Positions 22,283 to 35,352 of a stretch of 64,000 nucleotides of DNA are shown in pieces. The translations under genes and the position numbers were made by a program. Position 1 is the first letter of the stretch. Each line of letters starts with the position of its first letter. The DNA comes from Branchiostoma floridae (Eukaryota; Chordata; Leptocardii; Amphioxiformes; Branchiostomatidae): assembly GCF_000003815.2 (NCBI RefSeq), contig NC_049981.1:2622498-2686497 (forward strand), read 5' to 3'. A model generated the notes under the pieces. That model was given only the letters and a program-made list of their open reading frames with translations. It ran no database searches and was not told where the DNA came from.

Positions 22283-25200
22283 ATGAAGAACCTGGAGCTT
22301 CTCCAGTGTGTCCATCAGGAGTGTATACCTGCTAGTCTGGGTGCACCATGCTGCATCGCTGTGGACTCCGACACCGGTACTGTGTACGCTGGTACAGACA
22401 CCGGCCTGGTGGCTCTGGATGGAGACAGTCACTCTGTGAGTTTGTTTTACTTAGTAAAAGTAAATATTTGGATAAGATTGTACATTATTCACAACCAGGA
22501 TCTATCTACAACCAACAGCCCTCTGTCACCTTCTGCAGGGCAATTCTAACTGGTGCTATTCTACTCTCCAAGCAGAGGTTGGGTCACTGAGAAAGTAGTG
22601 TGTTTCAGAATTGCTCCATCAGCTATATGGGGAAAATGACGGAGCAGAAAACAGACATGTACTTAGTAAGTGCATTGTGTTGGTCTGCTATTGTCAGACC
22701 GGAAACTCTCAAGGCGCGCGGCCGCACGGTTAGAAACTCCAAACTCCCGGCACAGACTTTGCACCTAGTTACAAATTGTCTGTAATGTGTTTAATGATTA
22801 CATTTAAAAATCTTAATCTGTTCTGTTTTGAGGTGAGGTGAGGTGAGCGAGCCGGGAAAAGTCCCGACCACATCTATCTCTGTGGCCAACCTCTGCTTGG
22901 AGAATTCTACAGCTAAGGTGTTGCTGCTAACAATGTAGTCCCAAACATAAAGAACTGTCATACTTGCGGTTCCAAATGTTGTGTTGTCATATATATAATA
23001 CAACAATGATAGTTGTCTTTAATATATACACAAATGACAAAAATAGATTGTTCGGCAACAGTAAATAAGGAAGTTGAATATTGTGACAGATGGACACCTA
23101 AACGTCGGCTGTTTATTGTACATAAGCATTAGATCCTGGTTATGAATAATGAACCTTTCACTTTTTATGTTTTTTGGCACCAAGACTGAAAATATTCTGA
23201 ATTTTAAGATTTCCATTCAGATCAACATTTGTAACTAATTCTTAATATATTAGTGTCGTTTTCTCACATTTGGAGCATTTGCATTTACAACTTTAAAGCA
23301 AGCTGCGACTAACTCCCCTTATTTCTGGTAGCCTAACCCAGCTGCAGAATGTAGAAGAGATTCCAGAATTACATTTTATTCCTTGAATGTTGGGCAAAGT
23401 TGAAAAATTGAAAAATTGTGGACAACTCAAGCGGAGTTAAAAGTGCATATATTTCAAGACAAGAGAACCATGCACTTTTACCTTGCATATCTAGCTGTGC
23501 AGTGTAGATCTGACATAATGTAAAAATAATACATGTAACAAGTAAGTATGCAAGGATTCAATTTCTCAAGGACAATGGAGTATTTGCATGGTTTTGAGTT
23601 GGTGTAAGCCAAAGTGACCAAAATATGAAAAAAATGGGCATGTAAAGCCACCACGAACATTTGAGCACTTTTGATTCACAGTCTTTATTTCTCTGTTTTG
23701 ATTGCTCAGATACTAGAATACAATTGCACATTCTTTTAATGGCAGTTCTTTTAATCCTAATATGCTTATGATTCCCACAGATGTTGTGTAGTGTATCTCT
23801 GCGGGAGGCAGGTTACCTGTGTGAGACTGACAACAGTCACCTGGTGGGGATACAGTACATGTACGACCAGGACTCTGTGTGTGTGGCCACTTCCTCAGGA
23901 GATGTCATCTTATGGAACATCCCAACTCAGGAGGTAAGGATTAACTTCTTATATCATACCCAGTACATGTACGACCAGGACTCTGTGTGTGTGGCTACAT
24001 CCTCAGGAGATGTCATCTTATGGAACATCCCAACTCAGGAGGTAAGGATTAACTTCTTATATCATACCCAGTACATGTACGACCAGGACTCTGTGTGTGT
24101 GGCTACATCCTCAGGAGATGTCATCTTATGGAACATCCCAACTCAGGAGGTAAGGATTAACTTCTTATATCATACCCAGTACATGTACGACCAGGACTCT
24201 GTGTGTGTGGCTACATCCTCAGGAGATGTCATCTTATGGAACATCCCAACTCAGGAGGTAAGGATTAACTTCTTATATCATACCCAGTACATGTACGACC
24301 AGGACTCTGTGTGTGTGGCTACATCCTCAGGAGATGTCATCTTATGGAACATCCCAACTCAGGAGGTAAGGATTAACTTCTTATATCATACCCAGTACAT
24401 GTACGACCAGGACTCTGTGTGTGTGGCTACATCCTCAGGAGATGTCATCTTATGGAACATCCCAACTCAGGAGGTAAGGATTAACTTCTTATATCATACC
24501 CAGTACATGTACGACCAGGACTCTGTGTGTGTGGCCACTTCCTCAGGAGATGTCATCTTATGGAACATCCCAACTCAGGAGGTAAGGATTAACTTCTTAT
24601 ATCATACCCAGTACATGTACGACCAGGACTCTGTGTGTGTGGCTACATCCTCAGGAGATGTCATCTTATGGAACATCCCAACTCAGGAGGTAAGGATTAA
24701 CTTCTTATATCATACCCAGTACATGTACGACCAGGACTCTGTGTGTGTGGCTACATCCTCAGGAGATGTCATCTTATGGAACATCCCAACTCAGGAGGTA
24801 AGGATTAACTTCTTATATCATACCCAGTACATGTACGACCAGGACTCTGTGTGTGTGGCCACTTCCTCAGGAGATGTCATCTTATGGAACATCCCAACTC
24901 AGGAGGTAAGGATTAACTTCTTATATCATACCCAGTACATGTACGACCAGGACTCTGTGTGTGTGGCCACTTCCTCAGGAGATGTCATCTTATGGAACAT
25001 CCCAACTCAGGAGGTAAGGATCAGTGGATTACATCATTCAGACGTCATTTTGTGGAGCTTTCTAAGGGCTCATTCACACTTGTGCATATATTTAAGTCCA
25101 TATGAGTTGTGTATTCAAAAGCTCAGTTCAATAGTTGAAACTCTGGGGAAACACTAGCAAAACACACCCAGCAGAAGAGGAGATATCCCCTGAGTGTATC

Positions 25201-28200
25201 TTCCCTTTTTCCCTAGTCAGAGGATTCCTAATTTTTATTTGCTTTGGAGGAAATATATCTGAAAGGTTTCCTTATCGCCAATCAGAGACTGTCATTCCAA
25301 TGTGTTTCTCATGAGTTTCATGGTAATCAATCACCCGTAGGAGGAGAGCATAGCAGACAGCAGGCTGGCAGGTCTTTGTGTTTCTGTGGGTGGAGCAATT
25401 GGTCATGGGTATTAGCTATGTTTTCCATTGGGTTTCACATGTTTGTCTTTAAGTCATACATTGGAATCACAATAGAATGGTGCCCCAGTATGTGTCTACT
25501 GTATGACTGAGCTTTGCATGGGCGAAATTAAAATACCAACTTGATGAAGCTACATGTATGTTGTTTTACAGTTGGAGTGTGTTGGAACAGTGGACAGTGG
25601 ACTGACTTGTATGGCCTGGAGTCCCAATCAGGACCTTGTTCTTCTTACAACAGGTACGAATATGTTTGTTATTGGCAGATATCACGCGCTTGTCAGAAAT
25701 CACTTTGCCAGAATGACTTCTACCAACACAGATGATGAACTATCTATGTTGTGTTCAGGTGAAGAAAAGATGGTGATGATGACCAGTGATTTCAACCCCA
25801 TCTCTGAGACCAGTATTCATCAGGAGGAGTTTGGGGAAGGTGAGTTCCTTTTTTTCAAATCAGATAAATAAATGACTTTTGGGGTGTTAAAGCACTTAGC
25901 TTTCAGGAATTTTTGTAATTCCATTTTCCTATTATGATGAGTCTTTTTCCTGTTCTAGGATGTTTATTGCTTCTATTGATATCAATGGCATCTTAAGCTT
26001 AGGTCCAAATTGGAAAAAGAGGCCCTGCAGGGCATTTCTTGGGCTGTTTCTTGGCACTTTTGGGTGTGACCCCTACATGGCCCTGTTGGATGGCCTGCGG
26101 CTCCCGTTGTATTTTTGGGCCCAGCTGGGCACCGTGTTGAATTTAAGTAGGACTTAAAATGAACCTGGGACCCAGTAAGAAATAGTACCTGTGGGGAACA
26201 CTCCTGGTATCCGGCTATCCACCAGGACAAATTTGTGGCTTCTGAGCCTGACCGGGGATACATCCCTGATGGACACCGGTGTAACTGGGACCTTAGCCAT
26301 GAGTGTGATTGCAGCCCAAAGTACTCAATAATGCAATTATTCTTTGCAACGTTTACTGTACCTGTGACTAGACCATTTTCAACATTGTTTTCTACAGCTG
26401 AGTTCATCACTGCTGGCTGGGGGAAGAAAGAAACCCAGTTCCATGGATCAGAAGGGAAACAGGCAGCTTTTCAACAAAAAGAGGTATTTTACAGTAGCCT
26501 GGGTACCATCAGGATAGTTCGCGTTGACGTTCATTATACATGATATACAGTCGCTTCTCGCTCCGACTTTAACTATACACTTAATTATGTACAGTCACTT
26601 CTCACTCCACCTTTATATGCACTATATACAATCCCTTCTCCTTTCGACTTTTATTATACACTACATACAGTCGCTTCTCGCTCCAACTTTTATCATACAC
26701 GATATACAGTTGTTTCTCTGCTGTTCCATCTGGGAACCTTGACATCTCTAACTCTCTGACAACTTGAATCGAGTGTTCTAGTAGAACCCATTCCTTAATT
26801 CACCCTTTAACTGTCATCACCACCAAAAGATTAGAATGTACATTTTCCCCAGACGGGTAGCAAAAGTGAGCATACATGTATCTTTATCATGTCTATCTTT
26901 ATCAAAACCTAATATTTTGAAGTGATCCCATGTATATACATGTAGCAGTATTGTATACGTGTATGAAATGTGTGAAGTCTGCCATCTCCCCTGTGTCCCC
27001 TCCAGTCCGTCAGTCCAGCCTTGCCATGGGATGACAGGAGACCACGAGTCAGCTGGTGCAGGGATGCCTTTGTTGTCAGTTCTGTCAGTCCAGTGGATGG
27101 TACGTAGGGACATGCTTAATCTTCATCCTTTTTACCCAACTGCAACTTGTACTGTTAAGTTCAAACCTGTTGTGTTCAATTCCACTGGGTGGTTTACAAC
27201 AGTTTGGAACCCATCTCAAGGAACGCAAACACTCATACATTATTTTGAAAAGCCAAATGATGATGATGATGAAAATGGCTATATCGTGAATGGTTAAACT
27301 ATATAATAAGAATGATAAGTTGTTTGCTTCTGAAAAGTATGTTTTTTTGCAGACTGCATATTCATGCATAATTATGCACAATTATGCAAATTTAGATTAA
27401 TTCCCAGGGGTTTGTTGATGGCTGCTACATATTTCTTGCATCATTTTTACTTACACCTTAATAGGTGACTGAGATATGGGAGATCCATAATAAAACTGGA
27501 ACTCCAGAATTAAACTTGCTGGTGTTATGTACATGTAAGTGACCCCTGTACTGTGCCTTGCCCTGTCAGGTGCCAGACGGCTGCGCGTGTGGAACAGGGA
27601 CTGTGTGCTGCAGGCGACCAGTGAGAATGTCTCCATGTTAGAGCAGGCTCTGTCCTGGAAGTAAGTCATGTCTTGTGTCAAACTTTTTTATTCTATCATC
27701 CTGTCTAAAAATTGTGCGCGTGAAGCGTGCGTAGTCCAGTTGTTAGCGGGCCTGCCACTTGAACTAGAAGCTGTGAGTTTGATTACCAGACATGCACGCT
27801 ACTGTAATTGGTTGCAGTCCTTAGGATGGGATGTTAAGTCATTGTCTACTGTTCATTGTGCTTGTTGAAAAGAGCTAGGGAAATTTCCCAAGTACAATGA
27901 ACATGTAATAATGTACAAAGTGTCTGTCCCCTCTGTCACGTTGAGTGGAAGACTAGCTCGAGTGGAAGACTTAGTCTAGCTCTTCAGTGAGCTAAAACTG
28001 GATTGAGATCATTTGCCTTAGTTTCCATGATACTGCCAAATCAAAAAATGTTGTTACGGCCTTCTCAAGATTGTCTTTAACACCTACATTTTGTAAATAT
28101 CTGAAGTGTATATTCCTGAAGATTATCGGATGCTGCATTGGTGTGAAATATACATGCCATACATTGTGTGCACACACAATGCAAATCTGCTCTTCTCCAT

Positions 28201-31200
28201 GTGCAGGCCTTCCGGCAGCCTGATAGCATCTACTCAAAGAAAACCTCACCGACATGAAGTTGTCTTCTTCGAAAAGAATGGACTGAGACATGGAGGGTTT
28301 GTCTTGCTTTTTGGGAAGGACGAAATAAAGGTTACTTCATCTAGTAATTTTACACAGCATTAGATTGAAGTAAATTAATCCTTTTAGTTTTCCACTGGGT
28401 CAAGCTAAAAGTATTACAATATCGAAAAACATGAAAATCACAAAGTCTTATTGTAGCTTTGTTTTCTTGTCACTTTGTAACTTGTCCTCACACCCATATT
28501 GAATTTACTGTCCCACAATTATTTTGAATTGTATTTACAACCCACTCACAAAAAAACAAAATTGATAAAGTTTAATAGAGAGATGTAACACCCTTTGTCA
28601 ACCAAAGCTACATTTAGGTTAAACTTTACAAACTTGTTAAGTTTATTTCAACAAGGAGTCAGCATGTGCATGATTGCGATGATGTGGTTAGCATATTATA
28701 TAAGGCTATTGACCCATTCACAACTGTGTGCATATTATATCCAAGTCTGTTAATGTATGAGTTCTGTAATATTTGATATTTCTTGGCGTAGGTAAAGTTT
28801 ATAGCAAAAAACGTGTGTGTTTTTTTCTGATGGATGACAGATCTCAACTAGAATATGTGCAAAAGTGTGAACATGCCCTATGACTGTACAGGTGCTGGAG
28901 CTCCTGTGGAACTCAGACTCTACAGTGCTGGCAGTCTGGCTGGAGGAGTTGTCTCCAGTGCAGGAAAAAGGAGCTGGTGATGAGGACAAATCTTTCACAC
29001 CCAGTACATATGGTCAGCACATACAGTTCTTATAACATACATTTTGTAAGTGAATGTCAAGTATATGTATTGATAAGATTGTGAAGAACTAATTATTGCA
29101 AATTGTAAACTTAAAAAGTTATTTGGACTGGTAGCATTAACTCTCATCATTCCATTATTTAAAGAGATGTACCAATGTGGCATCAGTAATCCTCAGGAAT
29201 ATACACCTCAGAAATCCCTATTTCATATTGGTGCCGCTAGTGGTGAATAATAAATCGCAAGGGGTCTGTTGTCACAATATCAGGCTTGTTGGAATGTTCC
29301 ATCATAGTGGGAGACTTTAACATATTCAGAAGGAAAAAAATACAGAGTATTCCAGACCAGGCCTTATGACACCATATTCACTGCCAGACAGGTCATTAAC
29401 CCTTGAAATCATCTATTATATTAGGTGTTGATTTTCCTATTTAAATGGGAAAACAAACTTCACACAAAAATTGAAGCACAAGTAACAAAATGCTACAGAA
29501 ATTGTTTCATAATTAAATCATAAACATGATTTTGACAAGGTCTCCTTTTCTAATCAGTTCCTTTCTTCTCTATCTGTGTTTCCCTTCAGTTCAACTATGG
29601 ACAGTCAGTAACTACCACTGGTACCTGAAGCAGAGTCTCCAATTTGGGAAGAGCCTGACAGACAAACCTACAGCAGTGGTCTGGGACGCTGAACATCCTT
29701 ACAGGTGTGTTGTCATTTCCTGTAAGGTAACCTCAGTGTTCTCACTGAGGATGAATTCACATTTTAGTGTAGCAATGTCACATGGTATAAGTGAAGCAGG
29801 TGTGGGTATTGTTGCTGGTTTGGTGGAATCCTCCGCCTTAAATTTTTAAAATTACTTTATAACCATCAGAAAGTCTCACGGTCTGTTTCCTGCATTTTGA
29901 GGGCCAAATTTAGTGAAATAAAGCCAACATTTTTTACCTTTGTTACAAAACAACAGATCTATAGAAGTCCCCTTTGCACTAGCAACAGTGTAGGGGCCCA
30001 AATCACAGCGTATGGGTATGCCAAAAAGGGCACCTTTGTGTTGGAAGAAAGTTAGCATTGCACTAGCAAAAACACTTATTCTAGTAAAAGTAAAGACTGG
30101 ATTTGGACAGTTGAAAATTTTGGTGTCCAATTTTTGTGTTGAAAAATACAGTTCAACAGTTACTCAACAATCTAATCAGGAGTTTAAGCACTGGCGCATC
30201 AGAACAGATTACATCTCTATCAAGAATCTGTACCTGCCATGTGGATATTGTTCTGTGATAATGGAAGACTTGACTTGTTCTGTAGGTTACACCTTGTGTG
30301 CCATGGAGGCCGATATGTGATGTATGAATGGACATGGGTCATCAACAGGAGCGATGGCAGGACGTCTGACGACAACTCGTACGTTGCTGTCATTGATGGA
30401 GGTAAGTTGGCTTCTGATTTTGTCAGCCACAATTGTTCAAAATGGCAGACAATAAAATAACGAAACTTGTCATCTAACCCCAAAACATTTCTTGGCTCTT
30501 AAAATTGACGTTTGAAAAATATGATTTAGAAAAAAAAGTTGCAAATTTGGGGCCCCCAAATGAAAAGGTACAGAAGAATTATTGAAAGGCATATCCAGGT
30601 TGTGCAGACAACTTTTACATGTACATGATCTTCATATTTCCTGTCCAGAAACAAAAGAGGCTAGTTTTGGTTTCTATAGGATCGCAAATTTGTAATTGAA
30701 GCATAAAATTATCATTCTCTTTAGTTCCAATTCAATAACTCCCCTCTAGATCTCTCTCATTATTTGTCTCATTTTTTTATGACTTTAAGTTTAAGTTTCT
30801 CATTTTTCAATGTTACGTATTATAGCTGCAGTTTTACTTCAGTGGAAGTTGAGAGTTGAGCATTGTCCTGTTTTCAGACAAGGTGCTGCTGACTCCATTT
30901 CGCCAGGTGGTGATCCCACCCCCGATGAGTGCCTACAGCCTACAGCTGCCCACACCTGTTAGCCAGGTGCTGTTCTCACCATCCCCTGGGGTCAACGACC
31001 TGGCAGCTGTGCTCACTGATGGGACTGTTGTCTTCTACACACTTGATTTAAAGCAGCCAGGTACAGAGAGGATACATTTACCAAAAGATACCCAGACCGT
31101 TTCTTGTTTCTCTACCTTCCTTAAGGGCACGGTCACATGTAGGTCATTCGATCATCATACGATTTTGATGATTTTTAAAAAGGTAGTGACAGAGCCAACC

Positions 31201-34200
31201 ACCCACAACGATCCAAGAGAGCATTTTGTGCAGCAAGACAGCTGAACATTGTAGGACACATGCATGGCTGTCCTAAAAAATGCTGGCAAGACAATCGCAC
31301 CAACTATGTGACCACGCATTACTAAGGGCAGATACATTTCTTGCAGGGTATTCTAAAAAGAAAATGAGACAAACAAGGAATGGCTAGGAGAATCTTTGTG
31401 CGTAATATAAATTCTAGCACAATGAGTACTTAGCTTGGGTTAGGGATGTCTCTCCAATAGTCTGTTGAATGGAGGTCCCGTGTTTGAGGGCCACATCATG
31501 AGCTCATAAAAGAACTCACCACACTAGTACTACGAAAGTAGGGGTCTGTCCCGGCGTGAGTGGCTCAATTAATTAAATCAGTCCAGATATGCAGCTTGTA
31601 CTCTTTAGTACAAATCTGTTATGATATGCCATAAGGGCCTTAGGCAGGTTACCAAGTATGACATGCAAACAGACAAACTTTAACAAATGTACCATGGCAA
31701 AATAAATCCTGTTGTTCTGTACACTTTCTTGATACTTTGCTTTGCATATCCAGAGGAAGAAGTGAGTGGTGACACCAGTGTCTGTGTGAATGCTGCCGGA
31801 GGGACAGGGTTCAAACCTGCTGTCCGCATGCATGTTCAACACCGCAGACTGGGGTATGTGACAGAACAAAGTCGTAAAACATCTTAGCATGAAAATTCAT
31901 CTCTGTTCTTGGTAGAATACTTTAAAGAAAAATGCTAACTCTTTACTTCCAACACTAAAATATTTAGAGTCTCTATAGTCACTGTGTTAATTCCAGTGTT
32001 GTACAATTGAGTAAAGCATTTTTCTAGGAACTTGCTTCACCTCTGTTATGTTCTGCATCAAGTCAATCAGCAAGGAAGATACGCCAATATGTTTGATTCT
32101 ATGATGTGATGGACAAATTGCAAAGTGCAAATTGATCCTTGATCTAAGCTAAATTGATAAAAAATCTCCAGTTTATCCTGTAAAAGAGTGAATGTGCCTT
32201 GATTCAAATTTTACTTAATTTTCTTCTTTTTTGTTTTGCATTAAATTGTACTTTTTTGACTAAAGTGTATCAAATTTGCAAATAGTTATTTGAAAGTTAT
32301 GTTTTGATTTCATATTGTTTCTCAAAGGACATGCAAGTATTTCTGAGGGTCACAACAGGGATTTTTTGTGATTTTTTTTCCAAACTGTCAATAAATTAAA
32401 ATCACAATTTTGTGTCCTGCAGGCTTTCTTGTTGTATATCACAAGAGAAGTGGAGATGTGCCCAGACCCTCCACCACTTTGTGTGGCTTGCTGAGGACCA
32501 GCTGCTGACAGTTTCCTGGGACCCCTCGTCATCCACATCAGTCCTGTACCACCTGGGGACACAGGAGGAACAGGCAACTCTCTTGTGAGAAAGATATACA
32601 TGTATTTAAATCTAAGAAAACGACTTCACATCTTTCTCTGTCTTATTTGAAGGAGCAATAAACTCCAGAATGGAGTGTTTTTTCCAATAGATATCATCAA
32701 TGTTTTAGGAAGAAAAAAATTAAGCAGGCACCTCTTCAAGCAATTTTTGGGTTGCATCTGGGGCTGTCTATTGTAATATTGGTGGAAATATTGCCGCAGT
32801 GTAATGATGGGTTTGTTCTCAACATTTAATGTAACTACAACTAAATTCAAATTGATTCCTTGCAGAACTTGATGGAGTTAAGAGAGCTAGACCTAATATG
32901 TTGCTATGAAATGTGGGTTGTGCTGCTTCATTTTGTGTGAGATCCCACATGCACGTTTTGATTTCTGCCAATTGTAAGACTTATATAATTAGTCCTGTTG
33001 CCCTAAATCACAGCATGAAAATTTTACGAAAAATATGGTTTGGAGGTCCTCTGCTTGTTGAAAATGCATACCAAAGCACATATTATAATAGTGGATTACT
33101 ATACTTTCTGCCACAATCTAAATTGATGAGTTGTGTGTGACTTCATGTTACTTTGCAGACACCAGGTGGCTGTAGAAGGCAGGGTGTACCAGCTGTGTCG
33201 CAGCTCGGATGGACACAGTGTAGCCATAGAACTGACAGATGGTACAGTGTTCCGGTATCACATAGGTAGGTGACACGACGTTCCTCACTAGACCCTGGTG
33301 AAAATGACATGTAGATTCGGCTAGGGAGTACCTAGCTTGGGTTTGGGACGTCCCTCAGATAGGATGTTAAATAAAGGTTTGTGTTTGAGAGCTATATGTT
33401 TAAGAAATCAGCACCACTCAGTACACGGTGTGCGATGGTACAAACCATTCTGTGTGGAGTTGGTACCGGTGATTCACTACAAATCACCTAGATGGAGGCC
33501 TTTCATATCAGCCATACAGTGATTTACACCCGTGAACAGTTTCATCAGGTTGGTACGTCACTGAATAAAGAGACTCTTTTCACACAACCAGTGCTTTATT
33601 CTCACCGACGTTTCGGTGACCGTCTGTCACCTTGTTCAGGGCAATTCTGACTGGTTCACATTGTATTGCAGGACAGATGTCGCTGCTCACATGTGNNNNN
33701 NNNNNNNNNNNNNNNNNNNNNNNNNNNNNNNNNNNNNNNNNNNNNNNNNNNNNNNNNNNNNNNNNNNNNNNNNNNNNNNNNNNNNNNNNNNNNNNACATC
33801 TGTCCTGCAGTACAATGTGCACCAGTCAGAATTGCCAGACAGTCACCAAAACGTCGGTGAGAATAAAGCACTGGTTGTGTAAAAAGAGTCTCTTTATTCA
33901 GTGATTTACACCTGGTCAATTTACCCGGACAGGAGACCTGGTGCATCCCCATCTTGTAAGCAGCTCACAAAACGATATGTCACCCCGTAAGGGGAGGTAT
34001 AACCCTGTCGTGCGTTATCACGTTGACCCTCCTGACTGAGGACAATAACGTCAGTCGTTTTAGAGTAAAATTTCACTCTCAGTGATTATGGCAAGCTTCG
34101 TGGCTGAATACATCTTGAAGCTCATTGTCTTCCAGGATCTTCTCCCCTCCTCTTAACACATAACCTTTCAAACTTAGTTGTAGTAACTTGTACTGACAAA

Positions 34201-35352
34201 ATTGTTGTAAAAACAATTATTGTGACGTCTCTTTAAAAAATCATGTGAGCACCTCCAAAGTTGATCTGTACCTTTTCGTATGAAGGTTGATTTGCAGAAT
34301 GAGTATTTCATGTAGTTTGTATTTCATTTCTTTATATCTATCTGTTTAATTGTATCCAGGAAAGTGTTGTTTCTGTTGTCTGTATCCAGACAAAGTACCT
34401 ATTGCATAATTTAGTTGATCTGCAAGAATGAGTGTTTCAACGGTATTTCTTCATATTTCTCTGTTTCGTTGAACTTTTTTTGTCTCTTGTACATTGTGTA
34501 TGTATCCAGACAAAGTTGCGGCCTGTCCAGTGTTGGAGCCATGGAGAAGCCAAGATGGCGTGCCGGTCAAGTTTTCTGTACTGTGTTCCCAGATGGGACT
34601 GTGCAGCATGGGTGGACATGTAAGTGACATGCACTGCACTGTGAAGATTAGATCTGCTCAGAAATTCAATTCAGGACAATTTTTTGATAAAAATAAGACT
34701 GACACTGATGTCAGTGACACTGAGTAATTGCTATTTGACATATCTTTCAACCTGGATGTCTTACCTTCATCAACATAATCTGACTTCTCTCTTTCTCAGG
34801 AGACTGTTCTTGGTCTGAGTGACAAGTTCAGATTGTTCATCAATGGTGACGAGGTGAGTGGGATGAACTTTATCTGTATTGATTATGGGCATATAATAAT
34901 CAATGGGTACGGACACTATTTGGGGTACAGACACTACCCAGGGGGAGCAGACACTAGAGGGTTAAACAGACAATAGAGGGGGTATGGACGCTATATATAT
35001 AGCTGCAATCTTGTCTTGGCTTCGTTTCCTATTGGCCTATCTAAAATTCGTTTTCAACATAGTTTTTGGTCGACTTACTGATTAACAGATCTTCCTCACT
35101 GTCACTGACAAAAGACAGTAGATGCGATCTGAAACATCTGTTTAAGTGACCATTTCCCAAATCATGTACAGTTGCCTGTCTATATTTATCGCATCTTATT
35201 ACCTAGATTTCCAGACTTAATCGTAATATGTTTTACTTTTTTGTTCCAGATTTCCAGCAATTGCACATCGTTTGCTGTGCACAATGACCACCTGCTGCTG
35301 ACCACCCATGCCCACACTTGTGCATGTCTTCCACTTCACACAGCCAGCAAAG
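22283..35352 (+). CDS. ELP1: ELP1 exons 1-18: WD40 double propeller
   Basis: These exons encode about residues 1-678. Recognisable conserved blocks are [16 protein letters not shown] (exon 2), [20 protein letters not shown] (exon 3), [17 protein letters not shown] (exon 5), [13 protein letters not shown] (exon 6), [10 protein letters not shown] and [13 protein letters not shown] (exon 8), [16 protein letters not shown] (exon 9), [16 protein letters not shown] (exon 10), [16 protein letters not shown] (exon 12) and [12 protein letters not shown] (exon 18). Spacing to human is nearly gap-free. Exon 8 ends at an unusual GTTACT donor at 28331. The propeller serves as assembly platform for ELP2/ELP3 in the known complex. 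Confidence 0.93.

Noticed and set aside
23781..25157. A 458-codon single-exon repeat protein
   Set aside because: It is ELP1 exon 2 followed by the junction-spanning tandem array; the first and last units define a normal exon with GTAAGG donors, and homologues have one copy.
25982..26410. 142-codon minus-strand frame in ELP1 intron 4
   Set aside because: No recognisable similarity or splice context; it overlaps ELP1 exon 5 in antisense.
27716..27790. Functional tRNA gene
   Set aside because: A- and B-box-like sequences are present but no acceptor or anticodon stem pairs properly; a SINE fits better.
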